Source: Equadaptatus sp045642025
GTDB taxonomy: Bacteria; Synergistota; Synergistia; Synergistales; Synergistaceae
DNA: 43,901 nucleotides
NCBI GenBank assembly: GCA_045642025.1
Contig: JAZUIB010000055.1
Coordinates: forward strand, 1-43,901
Reading direction: 5' to 3'
Made by a program: the position numbers and the translations under genes. A model generated the notes under the pieces. It had not been told where the DNA came from. It worked only from the letters and a program-made list of their open reading frames with translations, and did not search any database. Below, piece by piece: positions 16,424 through 24,669 of this stretch (position 1 is the first letter of the stretch; the number at the start of each line of letters is the position of its first letter).

Positions 16424-17761
16424 ATGAGCTCACAGCTTGATATTGTATGGAGAGAATTTAAAACTTACTGTGTGCATAAAATCTCCGTTGATAATGCAGT
16501 AAAAACTTATTTGGATTCTTGTGAACCTGTTTCTCTTGAAGATGGTGTTCTTGTTCTGGAGGTCCGTACTATGTTTTGTTATGAGGCCATTACCGGAAGG
16601 TACCTTGAAGAGATGCGCCGTCTTTTTATTGATACCGGTTTCGGAAATGACATTGTTCTCGTTCTCGCTTCTGATAAAACAGATAAAAAAGAGCCTGTTC
16701 ATTATAAGCAGTCTGTTGCTGCTCCTGTGGGCTATTCATATCTTGACGGAACTGGACTGAACAGAGATTATATTTTTGATTCTTTTATTGTAGGAAAGTC
16801 CAACAGGCTTCCGCATGCTGCCTGCCTCGCCGTTGCGGAGCAACCAGGAATTGCATATAACCCTCTTTTTATTTGGGGGAAGGTTGGTCTCGGAAAAACA
16901 CATCTTATGCAGGCAATTGGTCATTTTGTTTTGGAAAGAGATCCTTCAAAAAAGGTTCTTTATGTAAGCGCAGATACTTTTACAAATGATCTTATTCACT
17001 CTATCCGCACAAACAGCACAGAAAAATTCAGACAGCGTTACCGTGAACTCGACATCCTTATGATTGACGATATTCAGTTTATAAGCGGAAAAGAATCAAC
17101 ACAGGAAGAGTTTTTCAATACTTTTAACTCTTTGCATATAGCAAGAAAGCAAATTGTTTTAAGTTCTGATAGACCACCGAAGGAAACGGGTTTGGAAGAT
17201 AGACTTGTCAGTCGTTTCTCTTCAGGCCTTGTAACGGATATACAAACTCCTGATTTTGAAACCCGTGTTTCTATTCTGCAGAACAAAGCAGAGAGAAAAG
17301 GGATAGAAATTCCGGAAAATGTAATTTGTTTTATTGCGGAAAATATTCCGAGCAATATAAGAGAACTTGAAGGTGCCTTAAATAGAGTATATTCTATTTC
17401 TGAAATTAATATGGAACCAATTACTCTTGAGAATGCAAGCAGTTGGTTAAAAGATCTTCTCCGTAAAAACACTCACGGTCCGGCAACGATTAACCAAATT
17501 CAGCAGCTTACTGCTGATGCTTTCGGTATTTCTATAGAAGATTTACTTTCTAGAAAACGTACTGCTGAACTTTCTCTTGCACGCCAAATTGCTATGTTTA
17601 TAGTGCGCAACAAGACAGAAGAGAGCCTTCAGCAAATTGGTTTAAGTTTTAATAAAAAAGATCACACAACTGTTCTTTATGCCTGTAACAAGGTTGAAGA
17701 CTTACTTAAAGACGACAGTCGTGTAAAAATGATTGTGGAAAATGTTGTAAAGAAGTTGTGA
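16424..17761 (+). CDS. dnaA: Chromosomal replication initiator DnaA
   Basis: This 445-residue AAA+ ATPase binds DnaA boxes and melts the origin. Domain I covers about 1-85, followed by a short linker. The AAA+ core has Walker A GKVGLGKT (152-159), Walker B ILMIDD (211-216), sensor 1 LSSDRPP (246-252) and box VII LVSRFSSGLV (261-270). The C-terminal helix-turn-helix domain ends in DHTTV (413-417), which reads box DNA. The usual GGRDHTTV is NKKDHTTV here, and Walker A has GK where GG is common. The start has only a weak GGTG-type Shine-Dalgarno, 7-8 bases upstream. The neighbouring boxes (TTATCCACA) are the standard target. Confidence 0.97.
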   Translation: MSSQLDIVWREFKTYCVHKISVDNAVKTYLDSCEPVSLEDGVLVLEVRTMFCYEAITGRYLEEMRRLFIDTGFGNDIVLVLASDKTDKKEPVHYKQSVAAPVGYSYLDGTGLNRDYIFDSFIVGKSNRLPHAACLAVAEQPGIAYNPLFIWGKVGLGKTHLMQAIGHFVLERDPSKKVLYVSADTFTNDLIHSIRTNSTEKFRQRYRELDILMIDDIQFISGKESTQEEFFNTFNSLHIARKQIVLSSDRPPKETGLEDRLVSRFSSGLVTDIQTPDFETRVSILQNKAERKGIEIPENVICFIAENIPSNIRELEGALNRVYSISEINMEPITLENASSWLKDLLRKNTHGPATINQIQQLTADAFGISIEDLLSRKRTAELSLARQIAMFIVRNKTEESLQQIGLSFNKKDHTTVLYACNKVEDLLKDDSRVKMIVENVVKKL

Positions 17762-17965
17762 TTTTTCGTTTTTTTTTCTTTTTGGTTTGTTTTTTTTATT
17801 TTTTTTTTGTTAATTTTGTGGATATCTTTCCATTTTAAATATAAAATATTCAACAGGAGTTATTTGGGTGTGGCACTTGTTTTTCGTTTCCTTTCCACAA
17901 ATTCACACACTCTACTCCTTCTACTATTTTTTTTATTATTTATATAAAAAACAGGAGGAATAAAA
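17762..17965 (+). other. dnaA-dnaN intergenic region
   Basis: This 204-bp T-rich gap holds one near-consensus DnaA box in reverse, TGTGGATAT at 17818-17826, and a TTTCCACAA string near 17892. It ends in a strong AGGAGG Shine-Dalgarno for dnaN. No hairpin terminator is evident, so dnaA and dnaN may be cotranscribed. Confidence 0.5.
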
Positions 17966-19108
17966 ATGAAACTTTCCATCAACAAAAAACAATTTATTCA
18001 AAGTTGGGCTGTTGCAGAAAGAAGCGCTGCTGGTGTAAACGCTATGGGGGTTCTTTCTTCTGTTCTTATAAAAGCAGATGAAACAGGTGTTTTTCTTCAG
18101 GCAACAGATGTGAGAACTTCTGTTTGCTGTGAAGCATTAGGTGTTTCTGTAGAAGAGCCAGGAATCGCTGTTTTTCCGGTTAAGATGGTGTCAGAGCTTT
18201 TTAAAAAGTCTCCCGGTGATGAGTTTTCTGTGTCTGTTTCTGAAGGCAAAGCTATTTTGAAAGCAGGAAAGAGCCGTTATAATTTTTCTACTTTCCCGGT
18301 AAAAGAATTTCCTGAACTTCCTTCTTCTGCTTCCGCAAAGCTTTTTTGTAAAATTTCCGCAAAGGATTTATCTAAAGTTCTTGAGGAAGGAACAATTGCT
18401 GCTTCAACAACAGAAGATTTTCCTCTTTATCTTTCATCCGCAAATCTTTGTATAAAAGATAGTGTACTCTGTGTTGTTTCAACAGACACACGGCGTCTTG
18501 CCCTTTCAAGCACTGTTGTTTCTCCTGGTGAGGAGGAAGGAAATTTCCTGCTTCCTATGAAAGGAGTAAAAGAGATTCAAAGAATTCTTACTTTCTTTAC
18601 ACCAGAAGAAGAGATTAAAATTCTTTTTGATGCAGCACAATTTTTCTTTGTTGCCAACGGAATTGAGTTTACCGTAAGAAGAGTAGACTCTCATTTTCCA
18701 CCGTACGAGAGAATTTTACCTAAAACAAGAACAACAAATATAATAACAGATAGAGCTGTTCTTATTTCTGCCCTTGAAAGAATTGATATTGTTGTAAGAG
18801 ATCATAATAGAATGGTTGTTTTGGATATTGTAGAAGGAGAAAGTTTCCTTATGAAAGGAAAGGCTCCAGATTTCGGTCAGGCAAAAGAAGAAATTTCAGC
18901 AAAAGTAACAGGAGAGGAACTGAAATTCGGCGTTAATACAAAATTTTTCATGGAGGCTCTTAAAGTCTTAAGAGATCAAGAAGTAAGTCTTTCTTTCAAT
19001 GGAAATCAAGGACATCTCACAATTAAAAGAGTTGGAGAAGACAGTTTTGTATGCTTAATTGCTCCAATCAGCATCCGAGAAGAGGATGAAGAGGAAGAAA
19101 AAGATTAA
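17966..19108 (+). CDS. dnaN: DNA polymerase III beta sliding clamp
   Basis: This 380-residue protein forms the ring that tethers polymerase III to DNA. The three-domain clamp layout is recognisable, with MKLSINKKQF at the start, an FPVKEFPELP motif near 110 (domain 1-2 junction) and a C-terminal LIAPISIRE, close to the family's usual MPMR-type ending. The length is normal. An AGGAGG Shine-Dalgarno precedes the ATG. Codon use changes along the gene from T-rich, like dnaA, to A-rich, like recF. recF follows after 8 bp. Confidence 0.96.
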   Translation: MKLSINKKQFIQSWAVAERSAAGVNAMGVLSSVLIKADETGVFLQATDVRTSVCCEALGVSVEEPGIAVFPVKMVSELFKKSPGDEFSVSVSEGKAILKAGKSRYNFSTFPVKEFPELPSSASAKLFCKISAKDLSKVLEEGTIAASTTEDFPLYLSSANLCIKDSVLCVVSTDTRRLALSSTVVSPGEEEGNFLLPMKGVKEIQRILTFFTPEEEIKILFDAAQFFFVANGIEFTVRRVDSHFPPYERILPKTRTTNIITDRAVLISALERIDIVVRDHNRMVVLDIVEGESFLMKGKAPDFGQAKEEISAKVTGEELKFGVNTKFFMEALKVLRDQEVSLSFNGNQGHLTIKRVGEDSFVCLIAPISIREEDEEEEKD

Positions 19109-19116
19109 AAAAACAG

Positions 19117-20184
19117 ATGGGTTTTAAAAGAGTAAAATTTCAGAATTTCAGAAATATAAAAACACAAGAAATAAAAATGTCCGGCGGGTTAAACTTACTC
19201 ACCGGACAAAATGGTTCTGGAAAAACAAATATTCTTGAAGGATTAAACATTCTTTCTGGCTGGGGTCCTTTAGAAGGAAGAACACGAATACAAGAACTTG
19301 CCACCAGAGAAAGTGGAAAAAGCGAAGTTTTGTTTACTGGACAAAAAGACAATGAATTTGGAGACATTATTCAAGTAAGAGCAGAAAACAGATTTTCAAT
19401 AAGGTATAACGACAAAAATTTTTCTGCGACAGAACTACGTTTTAAAATGCCTGTTCTATGTTTCCTTCCAAACGATATACAACTTGTTGAAGGAAATCCT
19501 TCAAGGCGGCGCAGACTGCTTAATATGCTTCTTGCACAGATTATTCCATCTTATTCTCTCAAACTATACGAGTATAACAGAGCTTTGAAACAAAAGGCAG
19601 CACTATTAAAAAAAGGTGAAAAAACACAGATAATAAACAGGGTTTTGTCTCCTTTAGCTGCTTGGATATGGAGAATGAGAAGAGAGGCTGTTGGTTTATT
19701 GTCTTTAGAAATGGAAAAATTAGAAAATTTAGTTCCCAAAGAAACAGAACTTTTCTTTTCTCGGGGAGGGGGAAATTGTTTTGAAGAAGAACAGGAAGAT
19801 TTTGAAAATGCGCTTTTAAAAGCAGAGGAAAAAGAAAAAATTTGCAAAGTTCCCTTAGTTGGTCCTCATAGAGATGATATTTTAATAAAAAACAAACAAA
19901 AAAATGCCGCAGAAATATTAAGTAGAGGATATAGACGCAGGCTTGCAATTGCCTTAATGCTCTCTACAGGAGACGGAATTCTCAGAAAAACAGGAAATGT
20001 ACCAACACTTCTTCTTGATGAAGTCACAGCAGAATTAGACGCAGAAGGAAGAGAAATTTTATTCGGAACGCTACAAGAAAGAAAAGCACAGGTTTTCGCA
20101 GCAACAGCCGAGCCATTTGCAGAATATTTTGCGGGAAGTATTTATAAAGTCGAAAAAGGACACATTGAATTAATAAAAGGGTAA
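19117..20184 (+). CDS. recF: DNA replication and repair protein RecF
   Basis: This 355-residue SMC-like ATPase helps load RecA at gaps in single-stranded DNA. Walker A GQNGSGKTN lies at 30-38, an ABC-type signature LSRGYRRRLAIA near 267 and Walker B TLLLDEVTAELD near 300. The signature has Tyr where most RecF proteins have Gln (LSRGQ). The start sits 8 bp after dnaN with no obvious Shine-Dalgarno at the usual distance; a GAGGAAG about 20 bases upstream lies inside dnaN, so translational coupling is plausible. mnmG follows after 4 bp. Confidence 0.95.
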   Translation: MGFKRVKFQNFRNIKTQEIKMSGGLNLLTGQNGSGKTNILEGLNILSGWGPLEGRTRIQELATRESGKSEVLFTGQKDNEFGDIIQVRAENRFSIRYNDKNFSATELRFKMPVLCFLPNDIQLVEGNPSRRRRLLNMLLAQIIPSYSLKLYEYNRALKQKAALLKKGEKTQIINRVLSPLAAWIWRMRREAVGLLSLEMEKLENLVPKETELFFSRGGGNCFEEEQEDFENALLKAEEKEKICKVPLVGPHRDDILIKNKQKNAAEILSRGYRRRLAIALMLSTGDGILRKTGNVPTLLLDEVTAELDAEGREILFGTLQERKAQVFAATAEPFAEYFAGSIYKVEKGHIELIKG

Positions 20185-20188
20185 AAAA

Positions 20189-22072
20189 ATGAAGATAAGT
20201 GATGAAAAATACGACATAATTGTTGTTGGCGGAGGACACGCAGGTTGCGAAGCAGCGATAGCAGCAGCAAAATTAGGCGCAAAAACACTTATGCTTAATC
20301 TGTATCTTGATTCAACGGCTATGATGCCGTGCAATCCAAGTATCGGAGGACCGGCAAAAGGGCATATAGTGCGCGAAATTGATGCCATAGGTGGCGTTAT
20401 GGCAGAAGCAGCAGATTTTTCCACAAGGCATTTGCGTTGGCTTAATACATCCAAAGGACCAGCAGTCCGTAGCCTTCGTGCACAGTGTGACCCAAGAAAA
20501 TACACGCAGTTTTATATAAACACACTATACTCCTGTCCAAATATTGAAGTTCATCAGGCTCAGGTAACAGAACTTGTGATAAAAAACGGAGAAGCAGCAG
20601 GAGTAAAAATAAAAACAGGTCAAATATTTTATGCCCGAGCAATAATTCTTTGTACAGGAACATCTCTTGGTTCAAAAATTCACATAGGTCTTACAAATCA
20701 TAAATCAGGTCCTTTAGGAATGGTTGCAGGTACAACACTTTCCAGAAGCCTTCGGTCTACAGGCCTTGATATAGGTCGTTTTCGCACAGATACTCCTCCA
20801 CGTCTAAAAATAGATACAATAAACTGGGACATTCTTGAAAAACAAGAAAGCCTAGAAGAACCGGAGGCTTTTTCTTATTTCGGAGAGAAAAAAAAATACA
20901 GCGGAATGTTTTGTGGACTTACAAGAACAAACACACAAACACATGAAGTTATAAGAAAACATATAAACCAATCGCCTTTGGTTAACGGGGAGCTTTCTGG
21001 CAGGAAAGGACCGCGCTACTGTCCATCAATAGACGATAAATTAATAAAATTTCCCGAGAAAGAAACACACCCGATTTTTCTTGAGCCGGTTTCTCCGGCA
21101 AACTTTGAAGTATATATGCAGAATTTTTCAACTTCAATGTGCCTAGAAGCGCAATTTGAAGCAGTTGCCACGATAAAAGGATGTGAACGGGCGCACATCC
21201 TTAAGCCCGGCTACGCAATTGAATATGATTATTTAAATCCGCTTCAGATGTATCCGTGGCTCGAATCAAAAAAAATAAAAAGGCTGTTTACCGCAGGTCA
21301 GATCAATGGAACATCTGGCTACGAAGAAGCAGGAGTTCAAGGACTTATTGCAGGAATAAACGCAGCCCTTATTCTCCGCGGCGAAGAGCCGCTTGTACTT
21401 GGACGTGATAAGGCATATTTCGCTGTTCTTATTGACGACCTCGTAACAAAAGGCACCGAAGAGCCTTATAGAATGCTCACAAGCAGATGTGAATACAGAC
21501 TCCTTCTCCGTTTTGACAACGCAGATGAAAGATTGTCTGAAACAGGTCATAATATAGGTCTACTGTCTGACGAAAAATGGAATATTCTACAAAAACGCCG
21601 CAGTATTCTTGAACAGGAAATAGAACGCCTTAAACACTATAAGATTCGTTCATCAGACACAGTGAATGAGATGCTGAAAAAAGAAGGAGCAGCAGCGATT
21701 TTTGAAGGGATAACGGCGCTTAATCTGTTAAGACAACCGAATGTTTCATGGGAGATAATATCAAAGCTCAGTGGAAGCCGAGTTGACAAAGAGATAGGCG
21801 CAAAAATAGCGGTCAGGAGTAAATATGAAGGATATATAGACCGCCAACTTAGACAAGTTGAAAAATTTGCCGGCATGGAAAAATTACATTTTCCGTCAAA
21901 CTTTAATCTGTCTGCAGTTACAGGACTTTCGGCAGAAAGTAGGCAGAAAATTGAAACCATACAGCCCGCAACACTTGGACAAGCGTCAAGAATATCTGGC
22001 GTAACACCAGCAGATATCCAACTTCTCTGGGTTGCTATTGAAGCACAGAGAAGAATGAAAGAAAAAAAATAA
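20189..22072 (+). CDS. mnmG: tRNA uridine 5-carboxymethylaminomethyl synthesis enzyme MnmG
   Basis: This 627-residue FAD protein, with MnmE, installs the carboxymethylaminomethyl group on U34 of certain tRNAs. The FAD-binding motif VVGGGHAGCEAAIAAAKLGA begins near residue 10. The family stretches SIGGPAKGHIVREIDA and GYEEAGVQGLIAGINAAL are intact, and the C-terminal helical domain ends in a basic tail. It starts 4 bp after recF and its stop overlaps the next start (TAATG), so it is embedded in the dnaN-dciA operon. An mnmG gene near oriC is common in bacteria. Confidence 0.97.
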   Translation: MKISDEKYDIIVVGGGHAGCEAAIAAAKLGAKTLMLNLYLDSTAMMPCNPSIGGPAKGHIVREIDAIGGVMAEAADFSTRHLRWLNTSKGPAVRSLRAQCDPRKYTQFYINTLYSCPNIEVHQAQVTELVIKNGEAAGVKIKTGQIFYARAIILCTGTSLGSKIHIGLTNHKSGPLGMVAGTTLSRSLRSTGLDIGRFRTDTPPRLKIDTINWDILEKQESLEEPEAFSYFGEKKKYSGMFCGLTRTNTQTHEVIRKHINQSPLVNGELSGRKGPRYCPSIDDKLIKFPEKETHPIFLEPVSPANFEVYMQNFSTSMCLEAQFEAVATIKGCERAHILKPGYAIEYDYLNPLQMYPWLESKKIKRLFTAGQINGTSGYEEAGVQGLIAGINAALILRGEEPLVLGRDKAYFAVLIDDLVTKGTEEPYRMLTSRCEYRLLLRFDNADERLSETGHNIGLLSDEKWNILQKRRSILEQEIERLKHYKIRSSDTVNEMLKKEGAAAIFEGITALNLLRQPNVSWEIISKLSGSRVDKEIGAKIAVRSKYEGYIDRQLRQVEKFAGMEKLHFPSNFNLSAVTGLSAESRQKIETIQPATLGQASRISGVTPADIQLLWVAIEAQRRMKEKK

Positions 22073-22575
22073 TGCCGGAAAAAATAAAAGCACCAACAGA
22101 ATGGCAAAAATGTATTCCATTAGAAACATCAGGAATACTTGAAATATGTAAAAAACTTACAAAGCTTGAAAAAGCGTGGACAACACTGTTTAACGGGAAA
22201 ACAGAAGCAATAGGGCGAGAAACAGCACCAAGCGGCTGTGGATTTGAAGATAACAGCCTTATTCTTACTGTAAGTGTCAAAAATCCAACATTGCTTACAA
22301 GTCTTAGATTTAAAGAAACCGCCATACGCAAACAGGTTGAACATTTCTTGGGAATAAAAGTCAAAAAGATAGAATTTATATCAGGCAGGGTACAAAGACC
22401 ATCTACAGCAAAAGCAGCGAACAGAGCTTTTGAACGCTATGCTCCTCTGACACTTACAGAAGAGCAGATTGCAAAACAAAAAGAGTTGCTTGTTGATTTT
22501 GGAGCAGGAGAAGAAATTACAGAGGCTGTAGCAAGAGTAAAAGCCCTTGTTGAGAAAAAAACAAAGAGTAAATAA
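22072..22575 (+). CDS. dciA: DUF721 protein, probable DciA helicase operator
   Basis: This 167-residue protein has a DUF721 pattern: an N-terminal helix, the Trp in KAWTTLFNGK (about 38-47), then ETAPSG, SLILTVSVKNPTLLTSLRF and LGIKVKKIEFISG (to about 105). The C-terminal 60 residues are helical, basic and rich in Ala, Lys and Glu. DciA proteins recruit or regulate the replicative helicase DnaB in bacteria without DnaC- or DnaI-type loaders. Its place after dnaN, recF and mnmG fits that role. The start overlaps the mnmG stop by one base and a terminator follows the stop. I rest this on fold pattern and context, since DUF721 similarity is weak at sequence level. Confidence 0.72.
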   Translation: MPEKIKAPTEWQKCIPLETSGILEICKKLTKLEKAWTTLFNGKTEAIGRETAPSGCGFEDNSLILTVSVKNPTLLTSLRFKETAIRKQVEHFLGIKVKKIEFISGRVQRPSTAKAANRAFERYAPLTLTEEQIAKQKELLVDFGAGEEITEAVARVKALVEKKTKSK

Positions 22576-22578
22576 AGC

Positions 22579-22620
22579 GGATAACAAACAGGAAGCTATC
22601 AAGCTTCTTTTTTGTTATCC
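22579..22620 (+). terminator. Terminator of the dnaN-dciA operon
   Basis: An inner hairpin GAAGCT/AGCTTC followed by TTTTTT is nested in an outer 10-bp stem (GGATAACAAA with TTTGTTATCC). It starts 4 bp past the dciA stop. Confidence 0.88.
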
Positions 22621-23143
22621 AAAACAGAAATTTTGAATTGGTCACTTTGCCAACACCATTTAAAAAAAACAGAAAACAGAAAAAATAAACAAAAAAGCAC
22701 TAAAAACAAAGAAGATCCTACACAAAACAACAAAGTTATACACAAAAAGTGAATAACTTTTGGTGATAAAGTGTAAAAAACAAAGAAAGTATGTAAAGAT
22801 AAGGGTTAAGAGAAGATATAAAAAATATATTATCCACAAAAAAACATAAATTTAAATAAACCCTAGTGAAAAGTTGTGGAAATTGTGAAATTTTTATGTA
22901 TGGCTTATAAATGCAGTTGTTATGCGGATAAAATGCACACAAACCACAGAATAAAACAAAGATAACACCAAACATAAAAGAGTAAATAAAAATAAACCTT
23001 TATTAACCAAAAAAAACACAATAGAATTCTGTTTCTCTTTTATAACGCGGAAAATTTTTACATATTATATAAAAAAAAGAAAGATAAACACCGCAAACAG
23101 TCAATGAAATGTTATAATTATCGTCAGATGGAAAATTTACTGA
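22621..23143. other. Second origin-like tract upstream of ftsZ
   Basis: This 523-bp gene-free stretch is A-rich on the plus strand. It holds TTATACACA at 22736-22744 facing AGTGAATAA at 22748-22756, a perfect TTATCCACA at 22830-22838, and weaker boxes at 22875 (TTGTGGAAA) and 22923 (TGCGGATAA). The facing pair has the same design as the one upstream of dnaA. I see no supported frame. Together with 15948-16423 it would make a bipartite origin, as known from Bacillus and Helicobacter, though here the two halves are about 6.5 kb apart. The alternative is a cluster that only binds DnaA for regulation of ftsZ. Confidence 0.6.
23110..23118 (+). promoter_or_regulatory. Extended -10 promoter of ftsZ
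   Basis: TGTTATAAT, 40 bases before the ATG at 23159. No clear -35 at 17 bp. The same TGTTATAATT string is seen before two other genes in the window. Confidence 0.55.
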
Positions 23144-23158
23144 TTGGGGGATGTAACA

Positions 23159-24577
23159 ATGGGATTACCAGCAGAACTTTATTTCTCCGAAGATAAAAAA
23201 TACCCCACTACTACACATGTGCAGCCTGTAACTCCAACGTTTGTAGAAGTTTCTCCAGTACCTTGTCTTGATAATAAGATTAAAATAATTGGAATAGGCG
23301 GCGGAGGTAGCAATGCTCTGAATCATATAATTTCAACAGGTACGGAAAATGTAGGTTTCCTTGCTTTGGAGACTGATGTCCGCAATCTTGAAAAATCGAG
23401 CAGCAACAACAAGATTATTCTTGGCAACAGGGGAATTGGCGCAGGTTGTGTGCCGCAGAGAGGCGAAGAAGGCGCACGAGAATCTCTCCCAGAGATAATG
23501 AAATTTATGCAGGGTGCCGATATGGTTTACCTTACTGCAGGTATGGGCGGAGGTACAGGCACAGGCGCGATTCCTGTTATAGCAGAAGCAGCACGTAACC
23601 TCGGTATTCTTACTGTTGCGGTTGTTACAAAACCCTTTGCCTTTGAAGGTATCAGGAAAATGCGTATAGCTGAAGAAGGTATAGAGCGCCTTAAGCCTGT
23701 TGTAGATGCACTTATTGTAATTCCGAATGAAAAACTTCTTGAAAACTGCGATCCACAGACAGCAATTCCAGAAGCATTTGCGATGGCAGACGAAGTTCTT
23801 CGTCAGGCTGTGCTCGGTGTAACAGAACTTATCACAAAACCAGGTATGGTAAATATGGATTTTGCAGACGTAAAAGCTGTTATGCAGAAATCGGGAGTTG
23901 CTGTTATGGGCACTGGTTGTGCAGTCGGAGAAAACCGTATTGCGGATGCACTGAAACAGGCAATGGAAAGTCCGCTTATGGAAATCCATCCGTCTGAAGC
24001 AAAAGGCGTTCTTATGAATATTACAAGCGCAGGAACCCTTACATTGTTTGAACTTCAAGCAGCAGCAGAAGCTCTGGAGGAATGTATAGGAGAGGATACG
24101 GCATTTGTATGGGGTACAGCTGAGGATTCAGAACTTGGCGAAAAAGTAAAAATTACGATTATTGCAACAGGTATGGCAGAACGCCGCACAATGACAATGT
24201 TTAGGAAACAAGAACATGAGTCTGAACAGCCTGTACAACAGCCTGAAGCACAACTGCTCTTCCCAATGAGAAAAATACAGCCACAGGTGCTTCCAGAAGA
24301 AACAATTGACACTAACACACACACACAGATGGTTGCTCCGCAAAAAACACAAGGGACATATGTTCAACCAGTACAACAGGCAGATACAGAATTGTCTTAT
24401 GTCCAGATAAACACACCCAAACGCCAGATTAACACAGAAACACAGGAGACCTTCATCCCAGCGTGGCTTAGAACAAAAACACAGGAAAAAGAACAGAGTG
24501 GCATGTTCTCCGGAAACAATAAGTACGATTTACCGTCGTTTATAAGAAGAAAGAAAACAGCACCTAAAATAGATTAA
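23159..24577 (+). CDS. ftsZ: Cell division protein FtsZ
   Basis: This 472-residue tubulin-like GTPase forms the division ring. The GTP-binding signature GGGTGTGA is at 130-137, and the T7 loop NMDFADVKAVM carries the catalytic aspartate. The protein has an unusual N-terminal extension of about 40 residues before IKIIGIGGGG. The long C-terminal linker is rich in Gln and Thr and ends in the conserved tail DLPSFIRRKK, the peptide that in other bacteria binds FtsA and other partners. An in-frame TTG lies 15 bases upstream, but the ATG has a GGGGG Shine-Dalgarno at proper spacing and is preferred. No other division-cluster gene is adjacent; the gene lies beside the origin region. Confidence 0.96.
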   Translation: MGLPAELYFSEDKKYPTTTHVQPVTPTFVEVSPVPCLDNKIKIIGIGGGGSNALNHIISTGTENVGFLALETDVRNLEKSSSNNKIILGNRGIGAGCVPQRGEEGARESLPEIMKFMQGADMVYLTAGMGGGTGTGAIPVIAEAARNLGILTVAVVTKPFAFEGIRKMRIAEEGIERLKPVVDALIVIPNEKLLENCDPQTAIPEAFAMADEVLRQAVLGVTELITKPGMVNMDFADVKAVMQKSGVAVMGTGCAVGENRIADALKQAMESPLMEIHPSEAKGVLMNITSAGTLTLFELQAAAEALEECIGEDTAFVWGTAEDSELGEKVKITIIATGMAERRTMTMFRKQEHESEQPVQQPEAQLLFPMRKIQPQVLPEETIDTNTHTQMVAPQKTQGTYVQPVQQADTELSYVQINTPKRQINTETQETFIPAWLRTKTQEKEQSGMFSGNNKYDLPSFIRRKKTAPKID

Positions 24578-24604
24578 TTTCAGACATACGGAATACAGCA
24601 TATT

Positions 24605-24632
24605 AAAGGCTTTGCAAAAGCAAAGCCTTTTT
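24605..24632 (+). terminator. Terminator of ftsZ
   Basis: An 11-bp stem AAAGGCTTTGC/GCAAAGCCTTT with an AAAA loop, followed by TT and T-rich sequence, 27 bp after the ftsZ stop. Confidence 0.88.
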
Positions 24633-24669
24633 ATTTCAAACACTGTGCATTTAACACGGAGGTATAGGC

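Noticed and set aside
16025..16440. Overlapping frames of Phe-rich protein before dnaA
   Set aside because: They are the poly-T origin tract read as codons: almost pure Phe, Leu and Val, with no family features. Not membrane proteins.
23144..23158. TTG start for ftsZ adding five residues
   Set aside because: The ATG at 23159 has a GGGGG ribosome site at proper spacing that the TTG reading would place inside the coding region.
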